A stretch of DNA of 64,000 nt from Bugula neritina. Taxonomy: Eukaryota; Bryozoa; Gymnolaemata; Cheilostomatida; Bugulidae. Location: assembly GCA_964035545.1 (NCBI GenBank), contig OZ037766.1, positions 19,767,767-19,831,766 of the forward strand, in the 5' to 3' direction. Positions within the stretch are counted from its first letter, which is position 1. Each line of letters opens with the position of its first letter. Under the pieces are notes generated by a model. The model did not search any database. It saw nothing but the letters and a program-made list of their open reading frames with translations, and was not told the origin of the DNA. Positions 1 to 15,000 of the stretch are shown piece after piece. The position numbers and the translations under genes are program-made.

Positions 1-1
1 C

Positions 2-3000
2 ACAAATGACGCAGCTTGCGTTGATGACCTGAACCTGGACGAAGTGTCTCTCACCTTTACATACAGTGTCTTGATGTCCAAGTCTGAATTCACCGGCTAC
101 AATAACAGCAACTTTAGGTACTCTCTTTATTCTGTTAAATCTAGAACATAATCTAAGAGTGGTTGTTCTAGGTGGGTAGAGAAGTCTCTCTCTAATGAGA
201 ATGAGCTGTATAGGTTCACTAAATAAAATTTAACTAATTGCAACTGATGAGCGGCATATGCTGGTCTTATCTGCCATTAATCTAGTTGCTATGGACAGCC
301 TAAGGCTATGCTAAAATTTGCAACTTAAGGGATTTTCGTTTCATATATCATATAATGAATTTATTCATATTGGTTTAGACTTAAGAGTGTGACTAGTCAT
401 GTTGTGTTCCTGAATGATTAAGGATTGTTAGCAAGAGAAAGTTTTAAGCTGCAAAGGCAAGATATAGGCAGTCCTGAGTTATATTGGCTTAGTTTTATGT
501 TTCATGTATTTTTTAGCCTAGTTTGTGGGTCAGCATATATGAATTATGCTAGGATTTGGATTGTGGCTGAGACACTGGTTCTCCATTATGCTAATGAAAC
601 ATACTCGGTATGTACAAATATATTCTGTGTAAAGGTACAGACATTATTCCACATTATTTAATGTTATGTAAGCATTTCAATACTGACGAGTGAGAGAGTG
701 AGTTGGAAACTAGTTTCTGGAGTTTAGTTATCTTACAAAGGCAAAACTACATTACAATATTTAGTTGCAAATTAAGTGGAAGTCTAAAATTTGATAAAAT
801 GAAGTAAAAGAATTAAATATGAAGCGCTCTTGAACTATGAGATTTTATTTTATAGTTTGATAGCGTCTGCACTGATTTGTTCAGACCTGTGTTTTAAATT
901 ATACAGTTTTGACTTGTATAATCGGACGTTTTCAGATACATGTGTATTTTTTATTAGTAGGGTTGTACAATGATTTAGTTACTACTGGGAAAAATCTTAG
1001 CAACTTTTGTATTATTCTCATAATACTAAATTTCACATATGGTATTTGTGAACTTCTAAAACCCGCACATCTAAATTGCAGGAACATGGATATGTTGAGT
1101 GGGCATTTTATGTACTGTACTTTTAAAAATCTTAGTAGTCACATTTTGAGTACCTTGTTTTAAATAACTTTGTATTTTTTATCTGTAAATTAAATTTCTA
1201 GTTGGTTTCATAATGGTTCTGAACAATATAATTTTTTGTTTTGCAAACTTTGTAAATTTGGGGAAAGTTACAGTTGCAGTCTTATGTAACAATCACCACT
1301 ATGTTGTTAGATTTTTTGCTACGGTTCAAATTGCTTGTGAAATTTTGTCCAAGTTAGCAAGATGATATACTCTATTTTCTTGAAAGCATTTAGTTCTTTC
1401 GCTGTTTTCTCCTCTTCAAATTTAATCCTAATCACATACACATGCTTGGGAATTAAAAACATTTACTTGTTAAAACCTATAACTCAGCTGGTTTACTTAA
1501 CACACGTAGAATTCGTCATCTGCAGAGATGTCACATGATATAATCTTACCAGATTCGTTTCCTATTGGCCTTACATCTGCTATTGTCGTCAATGCCTACG
1601 TCCCAGACCTATACTTCAATGTAAGTTTTTTTAATTAATCATTTTGTGCGAGGGTGGCAGTTAACATAGTTTGAAATTATGGCACTGTGCACTCGGATGA
1701 TGGGTGCTGTAGCTTTTTCCCTACTTTTGTCTCGTTCTGTACTCTGTTCTAAGGTTATTATATTGTAAATATGTTGTCATAGACGTCAGCATTTCAAAGT
1801 CTTTGGTCTATATTTTATATTCCATATTTTATTTAGTTGATAATACAATCCAAGTATAACATAAACATACTTGAGGCATGTTTGCCATTTTATAAATATG
1901 TTTTAGTTTTATTTAACCTTGTTTATTGTAGCTTACCGTAGACCTCTTTATTCCAACCAATGTGTCTATGAGTGATGACCTCCTCACATTGTGTGATGTC
2001 AGCATAGTGGATGTGGGAGACAACTTCCAATTCTTTGATAGACAACCTGTGAAAATATCTCGGCATTTTAGCCCCTCGAAACTTACAACTGAGCAGCTAA
2101 TTGTCCAGTATCCAAATATTATCAACTTTGGATATGGTAGGTTGTAGCAACAGTAGTGTCAGGTAAAGCATCTGTGAAAGGAAATGTTCAATGGCTGCAT
2201 TTTAAAATATTTGAGCAAATAATGCTAGATTGAGCATATTTATTTAAATTTATTTCTTTAAGATTTAAACAAAACTGTTGAAAATGTACTACAAAGTAGT
2301 ATTTTTCTGTCAACTCATGTCAGCACATTGTGTATGTGTATTTAGACCCTTCAGCCACCGAAACCTCGCTGGACAATTTGATTGCTCTGCAATTTTGCGT
2401 ACCAGTCTCTGATAATGCTGAACTAATTGGTGAGACTGCATCTATCGGTGCAGCTATCTACTCGGGCACTAGCTTCCTCGTGGCTGACATACCTCTCAAC
2501 ATTACTGACCGCCCACCAAGTGAAAAAATGGTAATCTAATTGTGTAGAAATATGTTTTTCTATATACAGTGGAACAGCTGTGTTCACTTTGGCTATCAGT
2601 TTTATCTGTTATGTATGCGTTGCTACTGTGGAATGAAAAAGGTACCTAATAACTTTCAGACTTACAGTGTGGCCGAATTTCGCATTTGTTAGTGATAGAA
2701 TTGTGAAACAAATAGTAATAGCAACAGGTATATATTCATGTACAACAATATATAATATTTATATGTAATCTAATTAACAGAAACTTTAAATTATATCTTC
2801 TGTCCATGCACTGTATAAAATGATAGAAATAGCTGATGATGAATGAACCCCAGCACATGGTATGTGTACCAGCCAATCAGCTAGTATTAATAAAAATTTA
2901 GTGACTAGAAAAAAAGAAAATTTATTTGCGAGTGTCTAGCCACACTCACTAGGTTTAACCTACCATTGGAAGATGCGGCAGGACTGTTTAGCTTTTAGGT

Positions 3001-6000
3001 TAGAATGCCATGGTGAATGGTTCAAATTAAGTTTGCTTAAATTAAACCAAACAATTTGTTGAGTTCTTGAAACTGCTGTAATGCTTTGGGTTTTCAGATC
3101 ATTTAAAGGCATGCTTTTTGAGTTTGCTGTAATGTTATAGTCTCTAGACATGTTCAGCAACATGAAATATTTTATATTTCAACATACCTTATTGATGTTT
3201 AACAAGTGTTGTATGAGTAACTGTATGTTTAAATACCTACCTGATAAGCACCCTGCTTTTGTACTTGTGTGGTATGTGAATACTCAGCCATATAAAGTGT
3301 AACATTAATTGTTGTTTTTATTCTGTTTCTACCTTTTACTTTGTAAGAGTAAGAACCCTAACATCAGTTCCTATACGTCATCAGACTCAGTCGGCCCACA
3401 GGAAGTGCTTACCTACACTGTAATGATGGACATCCCTCGAGAGACAAACTACCGCTACAAAGCTGAGAGTCTCGTCTTGTTTGATACCAACAACCCCAAG
3501 TTAGTGTCTGTTCTAATTTATATAGTGAGTGCTCGAAAAGTCTTACTAGTTCTGTGTTATTAATGTAAACTCACAACATAATAGCAACTTCTAATTTAAC
3601 ATTTCTTGCTAAATTTGTTTTAAATAATGAAACGAAAACTTTTAGCATTAAAATATTAGCCTTTGAGGTGAAATCTGAGATGGAAGGTTGAGCAGTGAGT
3701 TATAGATGGCATCTTTGAACTGGTATAATTAAAAAGTCTTATAATTTTGGGCTCAAGAGTATTACACTCCTTTGTTAAAGTGCATTAATGTATGTACAGG
3801 CCCTAGAGTAGTCTGGTAGGATGAAGAATGAGTTACTATATAGAATTGCTCTCGTAAATAGTAGAGGAGTTAGGCTCATCCTCACCACTTTTTGGAAGTA
3901 TTCTTTCAGTAAATTATTATAGCATGTATGTGATATATATGATATTTTAAATTATAATACACAATTAACAAATCATGCATGGGGAAATTATATAATTAAA
4001 CTAGATTACATTTCAAGTAAGCCATTTTCAATAAACCTTCATCAAAAATGCTTTCTTATGAATAATTGCCGTAAATGTATTATAGTACATTTGGCAACAT
4101 TTTTTATGTGTTAATTTTTATTCTGATGGGTGATATTTTGAACTTATTTCACAAAGGCTGCAGGTGTGTGGAGTAAATATAATAGAGCACGGTGCTAATT
4201 TGCCTTGTCTCGGTGGACAGACAACTACTACTACATATAGAAGACACTCTGCGGACTACGTTAACCACCTCCAGAAAGATCTAGGGTACATCGCGAACGT
4301 TGGCTCAGTGAATGACACTTCAGCAGACAGTCTTAAGTGAGGCTAAACTCGATTCAATTAACAAAAAATGTTGCTCACTTTTGAGCAGTTACGATTCAAT
4401 GATTCATTGTACTAGAGTACCCGGCTATATTCAGTACTTTTACATTGTTGCCTTGCATCTTGTAACTTTTATCATATATGTTACCACATGCCATTGTGGT
4501 CCTAATCCGCGTAACTGTCAACCTATTTGTAAATCTGCAAACATTTAGCAATCAGACAGCTTTTCAACTTCATATACTCATAAATTTTTTAGAGTTGGTT
4601 CATTTGTAGAAAGTGAATTTGTATAATACCGTCATTTAATAAAATGATAGCATTCACAGAGACGAAACTTGCTTTAGGAAACTGTTGAATAAAATTGTTT
4701 AGGGTTAAGTGTGGTAATACTCTAGAGTCAAGTGTGGTAATATTCTAGGGTTGAGTGTGGTAATACTCTAGGGTTGAGTGTGGTAATATTCTAGGGTTGA
4801 GTGTAGTAATACTCTAGGGTTAAGTGTGGTAATATTCTAGGGTTGAGTGTGGTAATACTCTAGGGTTAAGTGTGGTAATACTCTAGGGTTGAGTGTGGTA
4901 ATACTCTAGGGTTGAGTGTGGTAATACTCTAGGGTTGAGTGTGGTAATACTCTAGGGTTGAGTGTGGTAATATTCTGGGGTTGAGTGTGGTAATACTCTA
5001 GGGTTGAATGTGGTAATACTCTAGGGTTGAGTGTGGTAATATTCTAGGGTTAAGTGTGGTAATATTCTAAGGTTGAGTGTGGTAATACTCTAGGGTTGAG
5101 TGTGGTAATACTTTAAGGTTGAGTGTGGTAATACTCTAGGGTTGAGCTCTACTTCTCGCTCACTGATGACTATGTACCAGACCCGAACACAGACGGCAAT
5201 ACTTCGAATGTGGTTGTCGGGATACAAGTTGGTGAAGACTCAATTTGGGTTATTCTCAAACAATTGAACATCACTGAGGTTGCTGGTGGCAATAACGCAC
5301 TGTTTTATGATAAATCTGTGAGTATCTCAAAGAACTTGTGTTCACTTGCTTGCAGTTGTTAAACCATTTTAATAATAATAATATCATGTTTATTTTATTT
5401 TGACCTTACACAAACTAATTTACTCTATCTTTAAATACTTGTGGCAAAATTCTAACATAATTTTTCCTTTGCCACCTTGCTGTAACTTGGAGTTTTCAAT
5501 TTTGCTAAATGTTTTTCCTTTCAATTATTTTATCAAAATATCCGGTGCTTCAATAGTTTATATAATTCTCCTAATTGTCCAAAACATTGTCAATAGCTGA
5601 TATATACAGAGCAATAAACTTATGTATATTTGCTTTTAACATCATTTTGTTTAAGTATGTCCAACTAATACTGTATTATATTATACATTCTATCATATTT
5701 TATGACAACAATTCAAAAGGTTAGGCGTTCAAAAATATAAACTACCTCTTATAGCTCGTATAGCTGCATATATTTATATTGCAGCTGCAAGACTTGCTCA
5801 CTTTCTCTGTTAGTAAACATGCTGACTCTGTCAGTGTGGGAGAGCAGTTCACTATTCGGCTTCATATGCATGTGTATCCTGGTTTAACACTCAGTAACTT
5901 TACCATTGATGTCTCTACCAACACCTCACTGGATGCCGTTCTTTTAGAGCTCACTGGGTAATGCACTGTTTACATGATGACATATTAACTTTAATGCGCA

Positions 6001-9000
6001 TAGTATTTTTGACCTCAAGTGGAAGGCAGTAGTTAAGCTAAGATAAAGATACTGGAAATTGTAAAGTATTTTGCTATTTATCTTTATAATTTTAGCCATA
6101 TCAGATATTTTCTCAAGCTGCAATGGTTTTTATATAGTTTAATTGGAGTGTTTAAAAGTTAGGTTTGTAAACATATTTTACTCTATAGCTTCCTTGCCTA
6201 TAAATCTACATGTAAGTGTATGTGGAGCCCATCATTAATTAAGACTTTATTTTGATTTAAAATTGGATGCTTTTGTCAGCTATACCATTATTTTATCCTG
6301 TTTTGCAACATCTACATACAGTACAGTTACTTCACTTACAGGGAGTATTTAAGAACATGAAATGTCAATATATCGTGATTTTTTTATTTGTTGTATTTTT
6401 AGATTTAAGGTTGTTTCGGTTGGTTCCAGTATACCCTGTTTATTTGACAGCAGCTTTCAGAAAAATTTGAAGTACATTCAGAGGTATATTTTACACTACT
6501 GTTACCACACTACTGTTACCACACCGTTGTTACCACACTGTTGTTACCACACTGTTGTTACCACACTACTGTTATACTACTCACAGCAGAGAATTGCTTT
6601 TCATCTGCAGTAAAATTTCATTGTAGCACAAACTCAGGTTTTAATGACAAGGCTGAGGCGAAACTTGACTCTATCACAAGCGTAGGACAGGCTGATGGTG
6701 ATCAACCCTTTAATCAGACTGCGAGAAATCTAGTAACATTTGAAGTGAACTTTACGGTCATATCTGCTCCTGAATATATCAGCAATGTCAAGGCCAACTC
6801 ATATTTTGGTGTTATGGCTGGAACTGATCAGGTCTGGGATGGAGAATCCTCTATTGAAGTTGATTATATTTCGAAAGTAAGCTGTTGAAACCTGTTTTGT
6901 TCAGGTTATTTTATTAACTGCTGTGAGGAGTCAGTTCTGATTGGACAGAAATCAGTTGCTAAAATAAAATATTAGTCATCTATTCTGCTTGAATTTACTC
7001 AGCATTTATTGTTTTTCTTATTTTTCAAGCAAAAGCCTCAATATACAAGACTTGCAATGATAAGCATAATACAGAACACTGTATCAACATCTTCGTATGA
7101 ACCTTTTATATTAAATTCCAATAGTATAAATGTACAGAGTGTACTACAATGCAAATTAACTGGCAATATTTTTAAGCCATTTTATTGCTGAGTGGGATGA
7201 ACATGTCAAGAAACAGCCTTTTATGTTTTATATTTACCTTTATTGTTTTATATTTATAGTTTATGTTTTCTTGAGGTTTGCCTCATTCTGAAAAGCTATG
7301 TAGTATAGTTTGTATAGCTAAGCTTTTCCCTACCACAACCGGTGTTGCAGCTGTTGATATGTTTCATGTGAGATAAAGTACTAGTTATGGTCTGATATAT
7401 GTAGGCACACCCACAGTTGGTACTGGAAAACCACACATCAGTGGAAGCTGGACAACTACTGCTATACCCTGTCAAAGTGAAACTATCTGGTAAAGGCCCT
7501 ACAACATATAACATGTCATTAACTGGGGTCAAAGATGCGCTCTCTCTCTGTCATGTTAGACTGAGCTCTCAACCTCCTGGAATTAGCACGGTTACTCTGG
7601 GCACTACAGAGGATCAACTCATCTCAACTGCCAATTTCACTTACAACCCAGGTTAAATTGCTTCTACATATTTTTTAGAATTATTAGACCGCGTTTGAAA
7701 TGTTTATGATGTTGCTATATTTTTAACCACCAGTTTGAAGAATCAAAGTGACCTAGTTGCCATGTCCACTGATGCAAAAACTGTTTAAACCTGTTTGTTA
7801 TCACTTGCTTATTATATTGTGAAAATGATCTTTAAAAATGTTTGAGTTTATATTGAGGGATAAACATTGGTTGGTTGAATAGTCAAATGGGATTTTTACA
7901 AAATGAGCTAAGTGACCTTGGTGGTTTATCGTGCCTATATAAAGTATCTTAAAAGACTGAATTGTAATATTTTTAATTTATTAACTAAGTATGAACTATT
8001 TTTCACCCACTCTGATTCTATATTGCAACTAATTTAAAATATTTGTTTCTAATCGATTTGTATCTAATCTAAAAGCGTGAATACGTTTTGTATGATTATT
8101 CCCAGGTACCCCCTCTTCAAACAGCCACACTAATTTAGAAATAACTTTCTACATAAAAGATTCAGCTAGAGAAGTTAACAGAGAGGATTCTGTCCAACTG
8201 GTACTAGAATATGATGGCTACACCATATTACAGGATATCACTGTTACCTCCATCCAACAGATTACTCCAGTAGGTTAATTAAAGCACAATGATTCTTTCC
8301 TGTGCCATAAGTTTGCTGCTTACTATATATTTAGGCATTTATTTTGTCATCAAGTTTGTTATTGTCGCAAAAAATACATACATTCACTTTGTCATGATGG
8401 TAATACAATAAGCATAAATATGATGAATAACATGAATATTTTTAGGGCAAACATAAATAAAAGCAATGTATGAAATGCATGTATAATTGACGTTACAATG
8501 TTGTGTATTAAGATTCCAGCCACTATCTTGTTACACAGTTGCGCATTAGTTTGTCTGCACTGGTTTTACTCTTAGAAATCATAGACAGTCAACGTATTTT
8601 ATTAATTTCATTATGAATTATGATGAATTTAGTTTGTTGGTGGTTTATTTTGCAATTTAGGTTTTATAGTCGAAACCGTATAAATATTACAATATAATGG
8701 ACTCATATAAAATAAAAGACTGGCAATACAACTAATGTTGCTTAGAGGTGCTCCTGCATTTAGCACATTTTTGTAGCAATAGCAAGCTTGAGCTATGATA
8801 AATTTCTTTAAAAATAAAAAAAATTCTCAACCAGCTGTATTTCATGGTGGGAATTTTATTTTGTAAAATTTCGTCTCAAGTCAAATTTAACTTCATGTTG
8901 TGTGAAATTTCAAACTTTCAAATTATATCAAAACTGGGAATAAAATTACAGGAACTTTTTATCATTTTTATCAAGTTGTGGTGTCATCTTCAGATTATTA

Positions 9001-12000
9001 GAGCATGAAATCTACTTTAAATATTTCAACGGCATATCACAGTTCACGACCTTTGGTGAGCATCTGGTCAGCATAGTTTTCGGCAGCAGCTCTGAGCCTT
9101 CGCCGGAACATGTAAGCTACCGAGAGTTCCCGCTGCGTGAAAGTCTTTGCAAAGGAAAGCATTGATTTCTTATTGCATCTCGCATATTTGTAGTCAGCCC
9201 CAACTTCCCTCGTCTCGTCTCACTTGGAAAGAATGAGAATAGATGCTACAGAAGTTAGCAACTCTCTAGATTTCATGCCAGGGGAAACCATAAGAATAAG
9301 ATTCACTGTTGAGTTTGATAGAGACTACCGCGACTACTACTCAGATAATATTAGTAAGTTTACCTTCTACCTACAAATAATGAATTGTTCACATGTGCCA
9401 CTTCGTTATAATAAGAATTAATAGATATGCTTAATTAAAGGGATTCTTTATTTATCATCTGTAGCAACTTGGTCAAACAAAATTTTGTTTCAACAAGGTC
9501 CATTATCAAAAAATAAAAACAAGCTAAAGTCAAAGCTTTTTAGTGTGATTTGTCATGATAATATGCTATTTGTGTATGTATAGGTGTATACAAGCATTGG
9601 CAGCTCACTATTATTGCTGTATTTGCTTAATTCTGCAGCCATCAGACTGAGTTCCCTCACCAACAAGCCTTACCACTTGTGTAGTATCCAATCTTTAAAA
9701 CTGGCAAGTTATGATGAGGAGGCTTTCCCCTGTGTCCTACCCAATGACATTCAGCAAGTCATAACAAACACAGATCTGGTTGAGTAAGTTATTTTACTGA
9801 ACTTTTAAATACATCATTATTAGATTGTTTAAAAAATGAAATCTTATGTTTTATGTTTTTTTGAAATTACCCTATTAGATTGTAATATGGAATGTTTACT
9901 CCAAATACATGGTGTACTGCTCTAGCATTTGAAAATAGAGAGAAAAATAGTGTTTATAACCTTCAGGAAGATATTGAATTATAGGTTAGAGAAAATCTCC
10001 CAGCTCTGGTGAAATTATATGCTGTTATCAGAGTTTAATAATGTGACTTTTTATGCATAAACTATTTTTAGAGGGAACACGGACAGTGCTATAGATTTAA
10101 ACTTGGGATTTGTTTGCTTGAATCCACCTGTTAACTCTACCCAAACAAAGTTCAAGGTAATTCTATGTACTATTATGTTATAGTGCTATTATGTTGATTA
10201 GCTTAACTCACTTTCATTACATTCCCATTGCTTCAAAATATGTAAATGTATTTTTAATTCGATGTTTGGGAACAGTTGCATCGAATGAAACCACATCCAT
10301 AAATTTATGCAAACCCTGAATTCTTCTGTACAAGCATTTGTAAGGATCCACTCAAAGCAATGAGAACTTAGTGTAAATCTACTTACATTTGTATAAATGC
10401 CTTTATTACGCTGTAATATATCATCTGTTGGACCTAAATGGTACACATAAAACTAGATGAAGATTCAAACCTCAAGATGAGCAAATTTTATCAATAATGG
10501 ATTCATCACTATCTGATGCAATGACCTCTAACTTGTGTTTCAGATGGTTTTTGAGGGCTTTGCAAACGCAAGGAGATCATTTTCCACCACAACCAATGCT
10601 CTCTTAGAAGCCACTCTCCATGCTGACAAAGGATCAGCTAGCAAGTCTGTCTTGAATCTTACGAGAGTTCTGGATCCACTGGCTCACGATGGTTTAACGA
10701 ACATAACTGGCCATGATGTAAGCTGTGAGAGTGTAAATATTCGTAGTTACGATCAATATGTAGCTATTGTTCAGTTATTTTTACCATCAATAGCAGTAAA
10801 TTTCTTTTAATCTGGGTTCTTGGGTTATATGTTTTGTTATTTTTTTCTTAATTCCTAATTGCTCATAAACGGAAATATTAAAGTTTGGAGTTGTTATATT
10901 ACATGTGTCTCTTAGTGTACGATTGCCTTAAAGTTTATGAAGCATTCAATTCCTTTGTTCACCCCCTTTCCAACTGGCTGTGTTTTAGCTTGCCATGTCA
11001 AGTAGTACCATGAATAACTCTGTGGCTATCAATAAATACTTCACTGTTGATATGAACTTCTCTATTCCTCTCCACTCCAATGTCTACATTGAGATTTCTC
11101 TCAGCCAAGCTGACTCTAGCTTTCAGTATTCTGACTCCATCCAGGTTGTTAGTGCAGGTGAACTTAAAAATTTTATTGTAATATATCAGAGTAGCATGTA
11201 GAAACTTTTTCACAGTGCCAACTAAAGCCTGCTAAAAACAAATTATATATATTCACAATAATTGGTGATTTTTGTGACTTTGTCCCCAATTGTTTTGATA
11301 TTTTTTGGTCTTTGCAGGCAAGTTGATTATGTTGGTAAACTACTTCTGCTTTTTTAGATTTATTACGCAGCAATTATAGCATCATACTGTGTAATTCTTT
11401 TATGTTATTAAATACATTCAACTGAACATAAGCCCAGTTATTAGATGACAGTCGACTAAAAATACTGTCATTTATTTCAAAATCTTCATTCCTAACAGAA
11501 CTTTGATAGTAAGGGATATTAAGGGAGCTAAAGGTCGTGCCCCTTACTATGTTGCCAACATGGTTTGAAGAACTTCACTGTAGCTCAGAAGCTCAGTTGC
11601 TTGAAGTTATGACATACATGTGCGTCATGCTAGTCTAACCAAAATTATTAATTGTGGTTAATTTAGGTTTCTTCGTGAAGAAACTTCAAGAGTAGCCAAA
11701 ATTTCTGAATAACTCTAATATGACCTTGTTTGAATATGTACAGTATGTGAGTGTGTGTGAGTGTGCGTGTATGTGAGTATGCTTATACTTTCAATGTTCT
11801 GCAGTGCATGCATCTACCATTTGTCAACTATGTGCAGGTGCTAATATTGCTGGGGTCTATGAACAAGAACTAGAGTTGCAGCCTATTACATACATTAATA
11901 GAACTCAGCAAATTGGTAGTGCTGCAGCTGTGATGGGAGTCGTCACATCACCTGGTGAGCTTGTGTCATGATATTTCTGGTTTTATTATTATAGACTACA

Positions 12001-15000
12001 GATTAATATCATAAATAAATGGTGAACTAATGATGAAAATTAAATATATAGGGATATAGTAGGTTCGTATAGTTCAATTAGTCATTTATTTTTATTACTA
12101 TTAAGTTGAATTGACAACTTTATTTTATGCTGATTAGGGGACAATTTTTTCGCCAACTACTATTTGCAGATTGAGTCAATGTTACTATTATATTTTAGGA
12201 ATTTGCAACTTTTCTATTTTTAAGCACTCGAAGTCAAGTTTCAGTTTATAGTATAGGAGTTGATACGCTCGTAATATACAAGCACAACTTATGTTAAATA
12301 ATGTAAATATTGTTTATATTCATATTGTAGGAACTCAATCAAGTCAAACTGAAGCAAATGATGTGACTGTGAAATTGAAAATGATGCTTGTTGATTCAGC
12401 TCATGCCACAAATCAAAGTGAACATAGTTTCACCATTGATATTCTGTACAATGGCGGCAGGTTGAAACTGTCACATACTGTGAATGTGACGGCTTTACGG
12501 ACAAGCACTGAGCAGCCTCGTTTAAGCATTGCAGCCAGTTCTGACTGCTCATCTTCACTGACCAATGGGTGCCTATAGTTATTATTTATTAATGCAAAAC
12601 TATACAGGCTTTACAATATTTTGAGAAACAAGTTTTACTGGTTAATGACTGGGTACAGCTGTAACTGAACTGATACATTCCACAAGTAAATTTGTAGCAT
12701 TGGAAAATAGAACTAAACTTTCAATAATCGTTATGCTTTTATTACTTTTGTAGAGATGTTTTCAACATTAACTTTGATATTAAGCACATGGAGAACTCAA
12801 CAGCAGTAGCAACAAATGTCACGGTGAGTGTTCCCATGTAAAACTTATCTTAACATTTAAAGTCCAAAATAAGCACGAGATTTCAGTCGAATCAAAGTGA
12901 ATGTAAGCTTTGCTATACCAGCTGTTCACCCTTTATCCACATGCAAATTTCATTGCTAATTTTAAGTATTTTTGTAACTTTTATTCACATTTTCTTCGTG
13001 AAATTTGAAACCTGTTGTAGGTGGCGATTTTACTGACTCCATTTCTTGGGTTTTCAAGCATAACTGAGTTCAGACAGAAAGTCCGTAGCTCATATCCACC
13101 CAGGGTGGAGATCCAAAAGTCCATCAGATTTATCGTAAGTATTAGTAATTATTGCTTAGTTATTAGTAAAACCATTAAAACGAATTATATTGGGGTGTGA
13201 CTAAAATGGGTGGCCACCCAGTGTCGCAGTCCGTGACACCCATTTTAGTCACCCCCCCCCCTTATGACTAAAATGGGTGTCATGGACCATGACACCGGGT
13301 GGCCACCCATTTTAGTCACACCCATTATATTGGTTCTGCCGGTTAAAATTTATTTGATTTTAGATTTTTAAAACTGGTTAGTTAATTAATGCCATCAATA
13401 TATTATTATACATGTGTCGAGATGCAAGCAATGTTCTTGTTGGTAACTCCTTCATCAACATTACATTATCAGCATTACATTGCCAGCTTTACATGCTTTT
13501 GTGTATGGTTGGGTGACAATGACATAATAGCCATAATACATTTGAAATACTGATCATGAAAATAAATTGTTTTATCACTAAAACATAAATTTAGGATATC
13601 AGTTGTCGGTTTAAATAATATGACTGCATACAAACTTATTTCAACAAACACAAAAATTTACTTTCTTGTAACACAGACACCTAAAGTGCTCAGCAAATTT
13701 ATTTTTAGTCTTTTTGATTGCTGAGAATTCTCATTTAACTAACAATTTTAAGTTATTTTCAAGTGACCCATAAACATGCATTCCTGAGACATATTTATGA
13801 CACATATTTATTACATTGAATCACTTTGTATATTGATAGATGTTTTAACATTTGATCTGCAACTATGTAATTCAGAGTAGCTTATGTACTGCGCAATAAT
13901 ACTTTGTTGGTGGTACTTTGCTGTAAAACAAAATATATCATTTCTGCTTTTATTTGAACAGGGATTTGTTTCATTTTAGATTCCAGAACTGACTATGTTT
14001 GAAAGTCTCAGTGTAATGGTAGAGTTGAAGGTTGTGCCAGTGGTGAATAAGTTTATTCCTTTGAATAGTGTGCATATCCCTTGGGTGCTGAGCTATGACA
14101 CTTACCAGAGACCTAATAACTTGTACAGAGGGACTGTTGCCCCTATGAGTCACGTGACCTGCAACATCTCTGTGACAGGATCTAAACCCTTTGAAGGTCG
14201 GTGTTTATTGTGTGCTAGATTGTTGAGTTTTTCATGATACAAGCTTTGCTAATACTGCTGAGCACTAAAGGCACTTTTTGATTCTCTACAAATTAGCAAT
14301 TAGGCAGACAACTCACAAAATCCTTTTACAAATGGTGCATGACTATTTAAAGTTAAATATAAAATCATGTAAAATATTATTAAACTCACAGCAGTATACT
14401 ACTTATACAGATCTTGCTAATTACATTACATTAGCTGCTATACTGAATACAACCAACTTTTGTACGCCTGCATATTCACAAGAAACGGGCAGAATTTAGT
14501 CAAATATTTGTTTTACTGCACTTGTCTTGCTATTGTAACATGGTGACGATATTTATTTGTTAGCAGATTCATTCTCCTCTATTTAAGGCTGTGCTAAGGT
14601 TGAGGCTTTGGGAATGGCTGCTAATACAATAAATTCTTCTCAAATTTTGGCTCTACCCGTGGCTCCTGGATATGATGTGGGTGACCTGAGACCACCCCGT
14701 AGTAAGTTAAACTATATTATGATGACTCAACAAGTTTATGAAATTCTAATTCTCTCTATCTGTTGGTTTGTGTTTCACATTTTGTGTTTCTTAACTTCGC
14801 TAAACAAAGCTGAACCTAGTATAAATCGTTTGGTTATCTAATTTATGTATTCAAAACTGAATTAATTTTTTGAAGAAAGACTTGTTCATAAATTTTGTTC
14901 AATATAAGTTAAATACAGTGTAGTGAAAACTAATATGAAACACAAATTTTCTCCATTACAAGTTTTAATTTTTCATTTTATAAATTTTGAAGAGATGAAG

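Noticed and set aside
4698-5146. TAGGGTT units that resemble telomeric repeat
   Set aside because: The true unit is 23 bp with TAGGGTT occurring once per unit; it is a minisatellite at an exon edge, not a telomere-like array.
8780-8960. A-rich and T-rich tracts as a processed pseudogene tail
   Set aside because: No coding remnant or flanking duplication is visible next to them.
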